A stretch of 64,000 nt of DNA from Thiocystis minor (GTDB taxonomy: Bacteria > Pseudomonadota > Gammaproteobacteria > Chromatiales > Chromatiaceae), in contig NZ_NHSQ01000081.1 of assembly GCF_016653465.1 (NCBI RefSeq), positions 1-64,000 of the forward strand, in the 5' to 3' direction. Position numbers and translations under genes: made by a program. A model generated the notes under the pieces. It searched no databases, was not told the DNA's origin, and saw only the letters and a program-made list of their open reading frames with translations. Positions 49,366-58,554 of this stretch are shown one piece after another. Within the stretch, counting starts at the first letter, position 1. Every line of letters starts with the position of its first letter.

Positions 49366-50232
49366 TCATCCCGGTGTTTGAGCGGCCTGCCGGACAGCGT
49401 CCAACAGAGACCAGGGCAAACAGGTTAGGTCGAAAGAATGCCCCGCGAGTTCCCGCACGGGCCAGATGCCCACGATGGCGTTGGTGAGAAACAGTCCCCG
49501 CGCGCGGCTGAGATCGTCGGGTTCGAGCCGTGACTCGAAGCAGTCAAGACCCGATCGAGCCGCCAGATCCATGGTCAAGGCCCGCCGGGTTCCGGCAATC
49601 CCGCCGCGATCGAGCGGCGGTGTCAGAAGCCGCGTCCCATCCCACAGAAAGAGATTGGTCCGGGTGCCGCCGACGACACCGCCGGACGGATCCAGCATCA
49701 GTCCCTCGGCAATCGCCGGATCGCTCCATTCGCGACTGGCCAGGACGGAATCCAGCCGGTTCAGGTGCTTGATTCCGGCCAGCACGGGATTGATGGAGGC
49801 GGGAGTGCGGCAGTAACGGACCGAAACGCCCTCCTTCCAGGATCCGAACGGATCTGGAGGCAACGGATAGGTTAGCAGGATGCGTCGCGGTTGCGGCGAG
49901 TCTGGCGGACGATAGCCTCTGCCTCCGCGGCCTCGGGTCAGGATCAGCTTCAGGACGCCGTCATCCAGTCCACGCGCCGCGTCGGCGATCTCCGCGCCCA
50001 GGCTTTCCGGGTCGGGCGATGGAATCCCCAGCCGACCAGCCCCAAACGCAAGTCGGTCGAGATGTCGGAGCCATTGACAGGGACGCTCGTCCCGAATCCG
50101 GATGGTCTCGAACAGGCCATCCCCGTACTGCAAACCCCGATCGACGACCTCGATCAGATCCTGACTCCGGCCATCGACCAACACCCGCAAGGGCCGACCG
50201 CTCTCAGCGGAAAATCCCCGCGTCGACACCAT
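49366..50232 (-). CDS. pabC: Aminodeoxychorismate lyase
   Basis: PLP enzyme of fold type IV that makes p-aminobenzoate for folate. 288 residues; VVDRGLQYGDGLFETIRI at the N-terminus, the PLP Lys in AGIKHLNRLDSV, and GTRTNLFLWDG with GIAGTRRALTMDLA. Its place between fabF and mltG is the conserved one. The first 14 residues before RVLVDG are less conserved. Confidence 0.93.
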   Translation of the reverse strand: MVSTRGFSAESGRPLRVLVDGRSQDLIEVVDRGLQYGDGLFETIRIRDERPCQWLRHLDRLAFGAGRLGIPSPDPESLGAEIADAARGLDDGVLKLILTRGRGGRGYRPPDSPQPRRILLTYPLPPDPFGSWKEGVSVRYCRTPASINPVLAGIKHLNRLDSVLASREWSDPAIAEGLMLDPSGGVVGGTRTNLFLWDGTRLLTPPLDRGGIAGTRRALTMDLAARSGLDCFESRLEPDDLSRARGLFLTNAIVGIWPVRELAGHSFDLTCLPWSLLDAVRQAAQTPG

Positions 50233-50268
50233 TGGCTTGGCGTTTCAATGGGTCCGCTGAAATCCGAA

Positions 50269-51507
50269 TCAGACGCGCCGGAAGGCCAGCGTCCCGTTCG
50301 TGCCGCCAAAACCGAAGGAATTGGAGATCGCGACCTCGATCTTCATCTCGCGCGCCGTGTTGGGCACGCAGTCGAGATCGCAATCCGGGTCCGGCGTCGA
50401 GTAATTGATGGTCGGCGGCGCGACCTGATCGCGTAGCGCCAGGATGGTGAAGATCGCCTCGGCGCCACCGGCCGCGCCCAGCATGTGCCCGGTCATGGAC
50501 TTGGTCGAGCTGACCGCCAGCTTGTAGGCATACTCGCCAAAGGCGCGCTTGATCGCCTTGGTCTCGGCGATATCGCCCGCCGGGGTGGCGGTGCCGTGAG
50601 CGTTGATGTAGTCCACCTGCTCCAGATTCAGACCCGCGTCGTTCAGGGCCAGCAACATACAATCGCAGGCGCCCTCGCCGGTCTCCGACGGAGCGGTCAT
50701 GTGATAGGCGTCGGAGTTCATGCCGACGCCGACCAACTCGGCATAGATGTGCGCGCCACGCGCCTTGGCCCGCTCGTACTCTTCCAGCACCACGACCCCG
50801 GCGCCATCGCTGAGAACAAAACCGTCGCGTTCCTTGTCGAAGGGCCGGCTGGCACCCTCGGGATCGTCGTTGCGGGTCGAGAGAGCGCGCGCGGCGGCGA
50901 AACCGCCCAGCCCGACCGGCGAGGTCGCCATCTCGGCGCCGCCCGCGATCATGACATCCACATAGCCGTGGCGGATCATGATGGCCGCCTCGCCGATGTT
51001 GTGCGAGCCGGTGCTGCAGGCCGAGACGATGGAATAATTCGGCCCTTTGAGCCCGAATTTGATGGACAGATTGCCGGCCACCATGTTGATGATATTGGCC
51101 GGAACAAAGAAGGGCGAGATGCGCCGCGGCCCTTTATCCCGATACGCCTGGTAGTTGTTCTCGATGCCGGTGATGCCGCCGATACCCGAACCGATGGCGA
51201 CGCCGATACGCCGGCGGTTGGAATCGTCGATCGTCAACCCGGAATCCGCGATGGCCTGACAGCCCGCCACCATGCCGTAATGGATGAATTTATCCATCTT
51301 CTTGGCTTCTTTTTCCGAGATATACTCGCTCGGATCGAAGCCGTAGATTGGCCCGCCGAAGCGGGTGCTGAACGGTTCGATATCGAAGTGGGTAATCGGT
51401 TTAATCCCACTCCTGCCGGCCAGGATGCTCTCCCATGAGGATTTGACATCCAGACCAACCGGAGCCACAAGACCCAACCCAGTGACGACTACCCTTCTGC
51501 CTGCCAT
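50269..51507 (-). CDS. fabF: 3-oxoacyl-ACP synthase II
   Basis: Elongating ketosynthase of fatty-acid synthesis. 412 residues with [13 protein letters not shown], the active-site Cys in [14 protein letters not shown], the two His motifs ([11 protein letters not shown] and [15 protein letters not shown]) and [12 protein letters not shown]. It lies 91 nt downstream of acpP on the same strand. Confidence 0.97.
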   Translation of the reverse strand: MAGRRVVVTGLGLVAPVGLDVKSSWESILAGRSGIKPITHFDIEPFSTRFGGPIYGFDPSEYISEKEAKKMDKFIHYGMVAGCQAIADSGLTIDDSNRRRIGVAIGSGIGGITGIENNYQAYRDKGPRRISPFFVPANIINMVAGNLSIKFGLKGPNYSIVSACSTGSHNIGEAAIMIRHGYVDVMIAGGAEMATSPVGLGGFAAARALSTRNDDPEGASRPFDKERDGFVLSDGAGVVVLEEYERAKARGAHIYAELVGVGMNSDAYHMTAPSETGEGACDCMLLALNDAGLNLEQVDYINAHGTATPAGDIAETKAIKRAFGEYAYKLAVSSTKSMTGHMLGAAGGAEAIFTILALRDQVAPPTINYSTPDPDCDLDCVPNTAREMKIEVAISNSFGFGGTNGTLAFRRV

Positions 51508-51598
51508 TACGTACCTCTATCGTTCAGAACGCCACAGTCGACGCGCCCGAGCCGCGCACCGTGCATCGCACAGCCCCGCGCGGTCCGAAATCTCGAAA

Positions 51599-51835
51599 TC
51601 AAGCCTGATGCGCGTTGATGTAGTTGATGGCCTGCTGGACCGTCGTGATCTTTTCCGCGTCTTCGTCTGGAATCTCGGTTTCGAACTCTTCCTCGAGCGC
51701 CATGACCAATTCCACGGTATCGAGAGAGTCCGCACCCAGGTCGTCCACGAAAGACGCTTCGGCGGTCACTTCCTCTTCCTTGACACCCAATTGTTCGATC
51801 ACGATTTTGCGAACTCGATCTTCAACGCTGCTCAT
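51599..51835 (-). CDS. acpP: Acyl carrier protein
   Basis: 78-residue acidic ACP; the 4'-phosphopantetheine is attached to Ser37 in [17 protein letters not shown] ribosome-binding site is 8 nt before the ATG. The 145-nt gap upstream probably carries an acpP-specific promoter, as in other bacteria where acpP is made at high level; a TAGAAT box near 51890 on the minus strand is a candidate -10. Confidence 0.97.
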   Translation of the reverse strand: MSSVEDRVRKIVIEQLGVKEEEVTAEASFVDDLGADSLDTVELVMALEEEFETEIPDEDAEKITTVQQAINYINAHQA

Positions 51836-51980
51836 AGGAAAGATTCCTCACGGATGAATAAAAATGGCCCCTGCTGGACCACGCGGTATTCTAGTGACAA
51901 ACGATGGCCGATGAAAGCTGCGCGACGAACGGCAGCCATTCCCGGTCTTTATTTCAAGTAACTGATTGAATGGCGCCAAC

Positions 51981-52721
51981 TCACGCCATGTGCATACCGC
52001 CATTCACATGGAGCGTTTCCCCGGTGATATAGGCGCCCGCCGCGGAGGCCAGAAAGACCACCGCGCCGGCGATCTCCTCGGGTTTTCCCAAGCGTCCGAG
52101 CGGGATGGCGCCAAGCAACGTTTCGCGCTGCGCATCCGGCAGGGCACGGGTCATGTCGGTATCGATAAAGCCCGGCGCGATACAGTTGACCGTGATCGCG
52201 CGGGAGCCAACCTCGCGGGCCAGCGCCTTAGTGAAGCCCATCATCCCGGCCTTGGCCGCGGCATAATTGGTCTGACCGGCATTGCCCATGGCACCGACCA
52301 CCGACGCGATATTCACGATACGTCCCTTGCGGGCCTTGGTCATGGCACGCAGGCAGCCCTTCGAGAGCCGATAGACCGAACTCAGATTGGTGTCGATCAC
52401 CGCGTCCCATTCGTCGTCCTTCATGCGCATCAGCAGATTGTCGCGGGTGATGCCGGCATTGTTGACCAGGATGGTCGGCGCGCCGAGCTGCTCGGTGACC
52501 TGACTCAGCGCGGCATCCACCGAGGCCTGATCCGAGACATTCAGCACCAGACCGATGCCCGGATAGCCGGCATCGCTCAGCGCCTGCGCAATACCCGCCG
52601 CGCCGGCCTCGGTGGTGGCCGTGCCGGCGACCCTGGCGCCCTGCTCGGCCAGCGCCATCAGAATGGCGCGGCCGATGCCGCGCGAGGCGCCGGTGACGAG
52701 TGCGATTTCATCGTTAAGCAT
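51981..52721 (-). CDS. fabG: 3-oxoacyl-ACP reductase
   Basis: NADPH-dependent short-chain reductase. 246 residues with TGASRGIGRAI, NNAGITRDNLL, the catalytic Ser-Tyr-Lys (NIASVVG and NYAAAKAGMMG) and PGFIDTDMTRAL. Overlaps fabD by 8 nt. Confidence 0.97.
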   Translation of the reverse strand: MLNDEIALVTGASRGIGRAILMALAEQGARVAGTATTEAGAAGIAQALSDAGYPGIGLVLNVSDQASVDAALSQVTEQLGAPTILVNNAGITRDNLLMRMKDDEWDAVIDTNLSSVYRLSKGCLRAMTKARKGRIVNIASVVGAMGNAGQTNYAAAKAGMMGFTKALAREVGSRAITVNCIAPGFIDTDMTRALPDAQRETLLGAIPLGRLGKPEEIAGAVVFLASAAGAYITGETLHVNGGMHMA

Positions 52722-53658
52722 GAGCTGTCATCTCCAGTGCCGCGTCCAGTGTCTTGGGGTCGAAGACCGGCAGCGTCGTCAGGTTGTCATCGATTCGTTT
52801 GCAGAGCCCGGTCAGCACCTTGCCTGGGCCGCACTCAATAGCCGTTGTCACCCCTTGCGCCGTGACCGAACGAACCGTTTCGACCCAGCGCACGGGGCTG
52901 TAAAGCTGTCTGACCAGGAGATCGCGCAGCGCCTCGACACTGTCGGCGGGCGCGACATTCACGTTATGAATGACCGGGACGGTCGGCAGGCACAGCGGAA
53001 CATCGGCCAGTCGTTGCGCCAGACGCTCGGCGGCAGGACGCATCAGGTCGCAATGCGAGGGGACGCTGACCGGCAGCGGTAGCGCTCGCTTGGCGCCCGC
53101 CAGCTTGGCGGCGGCGATGGCGCGCGTGACCGCGGCGGTTGCGCCGGCGATCACCACCTGTCCTGTCGAATTGAAATTGACCGCGGCCAGAACCGCGCCT
53201 TGCGCCTGTTCCGCGCAGAGCGCGACGACCTGCTCGTCATCGAGTCCGAGTACCGCCGCCATGGCGCCTTCCCCCGCCGGAACGGCTTCCTGCATGAACC
53301 GGGCGCGATCGGCGGCCAGACGCACGCCGTCGGCGAAGGGGATGGCCTCGGCCGCGACCAGCGCCGCATATTCGCCCAGGCTGTGCCCTGCCATCAGGGT
53401 TGCCGGACGACCGCCCGCCTGCGTCCAGACCCGCCAGACGGCGACCCCGGCAACCAACATGGCCGGCTGGGTGTTTTCGGTGCGATCGAGGTCGTCTTTC
53501 GGTCCCTGGCTGACCAGTTGCCAGAGATTATGGCCAAGCGCCTCGGACGCTTCCTCGAAGGTCTGCAGAACGCATGGATAAGTGGCGGCGAGCGCATCAA
53601 GCATCCCGACGGATTGCGCGCCCTGACCCGGAAAAAAAACCGCGAGCTTCTGTGTCAT
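52714..53658 (-). CDS. fabD: Malonyl-CoA:ACP transacylase
   Basis: Loads malonyl units on ACP. 314 residues: FPGQGAQSVGML at the N-terminus, catalytic Ser in GHSLGEYAALV, the arginine-containing RARFMQEAV, and the His in VPSHCDLM. Lies 129 nt after fabH, a longer gap than the rest of the operon. Confidence 0.97.
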   Translation of the reverse strand: MTQKLAVFFPGQGAQSVGMLDALAATYPCVLQTFEEASEALGHNLWQLVSQGPKDDLDRTENTQPAMLVAGVAVWRVWTQAGGRPATLMAGHSLGEYAALVAAEAIPFADGVRLAADRARFMQEAVPAGEGAMAAVLGLDDEQVVALCAEQAQGAVLAAVNFNSTGQVVIAGATAAVTRAIAAAKLAGAKRALPLPVSVPSHCDLMRPAAERLAQRLADVPLCLPTVPVIHNVNVAPADSVEALRDLLVRQLYSPVRWVETVRSVTAQGVTTAIECGPGKVLTGLCKRIDDNLTTLPVFDPKTLDAALEMTAHA

Positions 53659-53787
53659 GTTTCAATCCGCGCCCGGCTTAGCCGGACGACAACTGCACGG
53701 GAAAGATCGCCCTTCCACCGCACGCATTATCCCCCTGAAGGGAGAGGTTTCAGCCGAAGGATTGCGATGAAAAACGAACCGCAAAAA

Positions 53788-54744
53788 TCAATAACGAATC
53801 AGTACCGAGCCCCAAGTAAAACCGCCCCCGAAGGCTTCCATCAAGAGCATCTCGCCGCGCTGGATGCGTCCATCGCGCACCGCCTGATCGAAGGCGAGCG
53901 GGATGGAGGCGGACGAGGTGTTGCCATGTTCGGCCACGGTCACTACCACGCGCTCCATCGGAATATCCAGCTTGCGGGCGGTGGCCTGGATGATGCGGAT
54001 ATTGGCCTGATGCGGAATCAGCCAATCGATGTCGGATTTATTCAGACCGTTGGCTTCGAGCGTCTCGTCGACGATCCGACCCAGGGTGGTGACGGCGATG
54101 CGGAAGACCTCGTTGCCCTTCATTTCCATGAAGGCGGCATCCGGACGCCCGTTTCCATGCCCGCCCGGAACCTGAAGCAGATCCTTATAGGCGCCATCCG
54201 CGTGCAGATGGGTTGAAATGATCCCAGGTTCGTCGGCCGCGCCGAGCACGACAGCGCCCGCGCCATCCCCGAACAGCACGCAAGTGCCGCGATCCGTCCA
54301 GTCGAGGAGACGCGAGATGGTCTCCGCCCCCACCACAAGGGCATGCTTCGCGGCGCTGGTGCGGATGAATTTATCAGCAACGTCCATCGCGTAGACAAAG
54401 CCGGCGCAGACGGCCTGCAGGTCGAACGCCGCGCAGCCGTGGACATCGAGACGCTGCTGCAACAGACAGGCAGTGCTCGGAAAGAACTGATCCGGCGTGG
54501 TGGTCGCAACCAGGATGAGATCCAGATCCGACGCCCGAATCCCGGCCGCCTCCAGCGCCTTGCGAGCGGCGGCCTCGGCCAGATCGCAGCAGGTCTCGCC
54601 CTCGGAGACCAGATGGCGCTGCTCGATCCCGGTGCGTTCCTGGATCCAGGCGGCATTGGTATCGACGATCGCTTCCAGATCGGCGTTGGTGACGACGCGC
54701 GACGGCAGATGACTGCCCGTCCCGAGCACACGGGAATACTTCAT
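53788..54744 (-). CDS. fabH: 3-oxoacyl-ACP synthase III
   Basis: Initiating ketosynthase. 318 residues from ATG 54744; catalytic Cys113 in [11 protein letters not shown], His in [10 protein letters not shown] and Asn in EHGNTSSAS. The start shares one base with the plsX stop (TGATG), so the frame extending upstream into plsX is not part of the gene. Confidence 0.97.
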   Translation of the reverse strand: MKYSRVLGTGSHLPSRVVTNADLEAIVDTNAAWIQERTGIEQRHLVSEGETCCDLAEAAARKALEAAGIRASDLDLILVATTTPDQFFPSTACLLQQRLDVHGCAAFDLQAVCAGFVYAMDVADKFIRTSAAKHALVVGAETISRLLDWTDRGTCVLFGDGAGAVVLGAADEPGIISTHLHADGAYKDLLQVPGGHGNGRPDAAFMEMKGNEVFRIAVTTLGRIVDETLEANGLNKSDIDWLIPHQANIRIIQATARKLDIPMERVVVTVAEHGNTSSASIPLAFDQAVRDGRIQRGEMLLMEAFGGGFTWGSVLIRY

Positions 54745-55838
54745 CAGGCCGTTTCCCTGTATTGTTCGCTGCCCAGGTGGAGACCGACCTGTTCGCTGAT
54801 GCGCTGTGGAATATTGGCGTGGACTTCTTTTTCGGCGATGTAGATCGCATTCTCGAAGGCGAGGACATCCGCGCCGCCATGACTCTTGATCACGATGCCG
54901 CGTAGCCCCAGCAGACTGGCGCCATTGTAACGACGCGGATCCATGGTGCGACGAAAGCTCTTGAGGATCGGCAGGGCGGCCAATCCAGCGAGACGGGTGA
55001 ACCAAGTCCGCTTGAACTGGCTGCTCAGCGAATGGCGCACGAACTTGGCGACGCCCTCGCTACTTTTGAGTGCGACGTTGCCGACAAAACCGTCCGACAC
55101 CACCAGATCCAGATCGCCCAGGAAAATCCCGTCGCCTTCCACGTAGCCGATATAGTTCAGACCGCTGCGCGACAGCAGTTCGTGAGCCTGCTTGACCTGT
55201 TCGTTACCCTTGATCTCTTCCTGACCGATATTGAGCAGCGCGACCCGAGGCCGGGCGATGCCATCGACCGCGGAGACCAGTTCGCTGCCCATCACCGCGA
55301 ATTGAAAGAGATGCTCGGCCGTGCAATCCACGTTCGCCCCGAGGTCCAGCATATGCGTGTGACCATGGACGGACGGCACGGCGGTAATGATCGCCGGGCG
55401 ATCCACGTTTGGGAGCATCTTCAGCACGAAACGAGCGGTTGCCATCAGCGCCCCGGTATTGCCGGCGCTGACACAGGCATCAGCCACGCCATCCTTGACC
55501 AGATCGATGGCGACCCGCATGGAGGAATCTTTTTTGCCGCGCAGCGCCTTGGACGGCGATTCGTCCATGGCCACTTCCTGCGTCGCCGGATGGATACGGA
55601 TCCGCTCGCGGGAGGCGCCGCCCAGATGCTCGTTGATCCGGTCTTCGTTGCCGACCAGAATCAATGCGACCTGCGGATTATCCGCCTGAAACCGCAGCGC
55701 CGCCGCAACCACGACCTCCGGCCCATGATCGCCGCCCATGGCATCCAGCGCAATGGTGCAGGCCGGTGTCTGCCGAACCTGTTTATCGCGATGCGAACTC
55801 ACAAGACGAACGATGCCAAAGCGACTTGGTCCGGTCAC
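54744..55838 (-). CDS. plsX: Phosphate acyltransferase PlsX
   Basis: Converts acyl-ACP to acyl-phosphate for phospholipid synthesis. The domain starts at [17 protein letters not shown]; later [33 protein letters not shown], and [13 protein letters not shown]. The start is GTG 55838, overlapping the rpmF stop as GTGA (364 residues), or GTG 55802; no ATG is available before the domain. It overlaps fabH by one base. Confidence 0.94.
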   Translation of the reverse strand: MTGPSRFGIVRLVSSHRDKQVRQTPACTIALDAMGGDHGPEVVVAAALRFQADNPQVALILVGNEDRINEHLGGASRERIRIHPATQEVAMDESPSKALRGKKDSSMRVAIDLVKDGVADACVSAGNTGALMATARFVLKMLPNVDRPAIITAVPSVHGHTHMLDLGANVDCTAEHLFQFAVMGSELVSAVDGIARPRVALLNIGQEEIKGNEQVKQAHELLSRSGLNYIGYVEGDGIFLGDLDLVVSDGFVGNVALKSSEGVAKFVRHSLSSQFKRTWFTRLAGLAALPILKSFRRTMDPRRYNGASLLGLRGIVIKSHGGADVLAFENAIYIAEKEVHANIPQRISEQVGLHLGSEQYRETA

Positions 55839-56011
55839 TCCGACTTGTCCACAACCTTGCGGCCACGGTAAAAACCGTCGGGGGAAACATGGTGGCGGAG
55901 GTGCGTCTCGCCGCTGGTGGGGTCGACCGACAGCGTCGGCTTGCTGAGCGCATCGTGCGAGCGACGCATGCCGCGCTTCGAAGGAGTCTTGCGATTTTGC
56001 TGGACAGCCAT
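55835..56011 (-). CDS. rpmF: 50S ribosomal protein L32
   Basis: 58 residues starting [20 protein letters not shown], the typical L32 N-terminus, and ending [12 protein letters not shown]. The zinc-cysteine pairs of some L32 proteins are absent, as in most Gammaproteobacteria. It lies between yceD and plsX, its conserved position. Confidence 0.96.
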   Translation of the reverse strand: MAVQQNRKTPSKRGMRRSHDALSKPTLSVDPTSGETHLRHHVSPDGFYRGRKVVDKSE

Positions 56012-56129
56012 CTCTAAATCTCCGGGCAGGACACGGAAAGAAAAACCGCGGCCGTGCCTGCTAAACGTTCATGAAATACGGAATGGTTCTTGTGGACGGA
56101 TACCGACAGCGTCTCGTCACCAGCGAACC

Positions 56130-56720
56130 CTACTTCGAATCGCCTTGGTTACACCTGATCCCTGCCAGTACAGCGAATGGGTGAGGTTCTTCGCGCGACT
56201 TGTCATGACCGGATGCCAGCGTCGCTGCGTTCGTCGCCAGATCCGGGGGTTCGGGATTCACGTCAACTCCCAATATCTCCAGAGGTTGGCAGAGGCCATC
56301 GCCGTGCCTCGGAAACATCGGAATCGCAAGCAGCAGCTCATCCTCGATCAAAGCCATGAGATCCATCTGCTCATCAGCCACCAGAAGCGGATCGAGATCT
56401 TCTGGAAGCTCGCCCGCCATCTGATCGGTCCTGATCAGAGCCAGACGAAGCGGGACATCGACCTCGATCTCGACCCCCCCGAGACAGCGCTGACACGGCA
56501 CGCGCAGACACGCGAGGATCCTCCCGACCACAAGGTCACGGCCATCCCGTCCGCGCTCGAAGCGCAGTTGGTAAACTGCCCGAGCTTGCCGATCCTCCAC
56601 GCAGCCGAGAAGGGCCGTCGCCAGCCGCGGAAATTGGCTTAAGGCAACCTCACCGGCGAACGAAAGGCCATTTTTTACCGCGCGCCAAGGATCGAGATGT
56701 ACAGGTAGGTCTTCCGGCAT
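56130..56720 (-). CDS. yceD: YceD family (DUF177) protein
   Basis: 196 residues; the DUF177 motif with two close cysteines is RVPCQRCLGGVEIEVDVPL, followed by the acidic EDLDPLLVADEQMDLMALIEDELLL. The role is linked to ribosome or rRNA maturation (23S rRNA accumulation in plants and bacteria), based on family knowledge. It leads the rpmF-plsX-fab operon. The last 25 residues are variable. Confidence 0.9.
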   Translation of the reverse strand: MPEDLPVHLDPWRAVKNGLSFAGEVALSQFPRLATALLGCVEDRQARAVYQLRFERGRDGRDLVVGRILACLRVPCQRCLGGVEIEVDVPLRLALIRTDQMAGELPEDLDPLLVADEQMDLMALIEDELLLAIPMFPRHGDGLCQPLEILGVDVNPEPPDLATNAATLASGHDKSREEPHPFAVLAGIRCNQGDSK

Positions 56721-56755
56721 AAGCGCGCAAATTTAACCGATCGATAGCATCTTCG

Positions 56756-58222
56756 TCAATTCGCCTGAGTCCTTTGTGAACGGGCAATCGAAAGCTTCGC
56801 ATCGGATGCGCTCGCAAGCGGCCCCTGGGCATCCGAGCCGCCAGATGGGTCAGCCTCGGCAAGGGAGCCGACTTCATATTTTCGGATCAAACGATAGAGC
56901 GTTGCACGGGACACGTTCAGTCGCCGCGCGGCTTCGGAAACATTGCCGGCGGTCTGCCGCAGGATTCGGTTCAATAACTCATGCTCGGCGCGTGATCGAA
57001 CGAAATGCAGCGAACCATCGTCGCCATCGCTCAACAGACCGTCAAGCCCAAGGTCATCCGCGCCGATCAAAGAACGTTCACAGGTAATCACCGCGCGCCG
57101 CACGCGGTTGATGAGTTCACGGACATTCCCCGGCCAGGTATGCAGCCGCATCGCTCTCCATGCGTTCTGGCTAAAATCCTTGACGTTGTGGGTGCGCTCG
57201 TGGAAATGAATGTTGAAGGCATGGCGAGCGAGAATCTCGAGATCCTCGATCCGATCCCGCAATGGCGGCAGCGTCAAGAGCAGGACATTCAGCCGATAAT
57301 AGAGATCCTCGCGGAATAGACCTTCCTGAACGGCCCGCTCGAGATTGGCATTGGTGGAGGCAATGATTCTCAGATCGAACTCGATCTCGGCATGCCCCTC
57401 CACTCGTTGCCCCCGACGATCCTGCAGCACGCGCAGTAGGTTAACCTGAAGCTCAGATGGCAAATCCCCAATCTCATCGAGAAAGATGGTTCCTGTATTG
57501 GCCGCTTCGAGCTTCCCGATCACCCGTCGGTCGGCTCCGGTAACAGCACCCTTGTCATAGCCGAACAGTTCCGATTGGATCGGCGACGACGGGAACGCCC
57601 CACAGTTCACCGTGACGAAGGGGCCTTTCCTGCGTCTCGACAGGGCATGAATCGCAGAGGCCGTCAGTTCCTTACCGGTCCCTGTCTCGCCAAGGATGAG
57701 CACCGGCGCATCCGATGCCGCAAAGGTGACGATGGATCGTCTCACCGCGCTGATGTCGTGACTGAGGCCGACGAGGCCAAACTGCGATGACGAGTCATCC
57801 GTCAAGCCATTCGTCTTTTGACGAAGCGCGGTCATTCCGCAGGCGTGCCCAAGGGTCACGGTCAATCGATCAAAGGGTACCGGCAGCGTACTGAAATCGT
57901 AGCAGAATCGAGAAATGGCCTGGCGGATCCCCGGATGCTGCAAGCTATGCGGAGAAATCAGCGCGATCCAATTGAAATTACCGCCGGAAACATCGGTTAA
58001 TTGCGAAAGAAGGCGCACGTCCGCCTCCGGATCGCTGATCTCCACAAGCCCGACAGAGAGATCCCTGCCGCGGCAGATGTCGCATGCCTGGCTGACGCTA
58101 TCCGCAATGAAGGTGTTCCACCCTGATTCGCAAAGCCATTGCATCATCTCATTTTGTGGTTTTTTTGCCACACAAATAAGGTTGCGTTTACTCTCCGAAT
58201 CGGCATTTCCTAACATTTGCAT
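56756..58222 (-). CDS. VpsR-type AAA+ transcription regulator
   Basis: 488 residues: N-terminal VpsR-like receiver-shaped domain (1-135; NFNWIALISPHSL, YDFSTLPVPFDRLTVTLGHA), then an AAA+ sigma-54-interaction-type domain with Walker A GETGTGKE (178-185) and Walker B TIFLDEIGD, and a Fis-type HTH at the C-terminus (NVSEAARRLNVSRATLYRLI). The sigma-54-contacting loop reads GAVTGA (225-230) instead of GAFTGA. No phospho-acceptor Asp is evident in the N-terminal domain. VpsR of Vibrio binds c-di-GMP and activates matrix genes; here the targets are unknown. Divergent or nearby exopolysaccharide genes are not present. Confidence 0.88.
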   Translation of the reverse strand: MQMLGNADSESKRNLICVAKKPQNEMMQWLCESGWNTFIADSVSQACDICRGRDLSVGLVEISDPEADVRLLSQLTDVSGGNFNWIALISPHSLQHPGIRQAISRFCYDFSTLPVPFDRLTVTLGHACGMTALRQKTNGLTDDSSSQFGLVGLSHDISAVRRSIVTFAASDAPVLILGETGTGKELTASAIHALSRRRKGPFVTVNCGAFPSSPIQSELFGYDKGAVTGADRRVIGKLEAANTGTIFLDEIGDLPSELQVNLLRVLQDRRGQRVEGHAEIEFDLRIIASTNANLERAVQEGLFREDLYYRLNVLLLTLPPLRDRIEDLEILARHAFNIHFHERTHNVKDFSQNAWRAMRLHTWPGNVRELINRVRRAVITCERSLIGADDLGLDGLLSDGDDGSLHFVRSRAEHELLNRILRQTAGNVSEAARRLNVSRATLYRLIRKYEVGSLAEADPSGGSDAQGPLASASDAKLSIARSQRTQAN

Positions 58223-58554
58223 TCGTCGTCAGCCCCCTCTTTTATTGTGTGACTGAATGGATTTCAAGGATTTGACATGATGAAAATCCCAACCACAGTC
58301 AAGTTCGTAGCCACATTTCGATCCCGGTCAATCGCGAGAAAAACCAATAAAAATTAAAATCTTCGGCCAACGCTATTTGGCCGCTTATATGACAATATTT
58401 TGAGACAGGATAAACGAGGGGGGCTGCGTTCAAATATCCGTAGGATTACGCAATGCGAGGCTATCGATGCTTTTGGATCGCGCACGACAGAGAAGGCAAC
58501 GAGAACAACTCCGTCAAGCCCGCCCGCTTGCCGTAAAAGTTGAGCGCAACTGCT
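58223..58554. other. recD-regulator intergenic region
   Basis: 332 nt, more AT-rich than the surroundings, without an open frame that I can support. It must contain the promoter of the VpsR-type gene and the likely recD terminator (separate entry). Confidence 0.5.
58345..58383 (-). terminator. Possible rho-independent terminator after recD
   Basis: On the minus strand CGGCCAA pairs with TTGGCCG (58364-58383, loop of six), followed by a T-rich stretch (GATTTTAATTTTTATTGG). It is about 170 nt downstream of the recD stop. Confidence 0.45.

Noticed and set aside
53788-55005. Long fabH frame starting inside plsX
   Set aside because: The upstream part overlaps plsX codons and has no FabH homology; ATG 54744 gives the standard protein.
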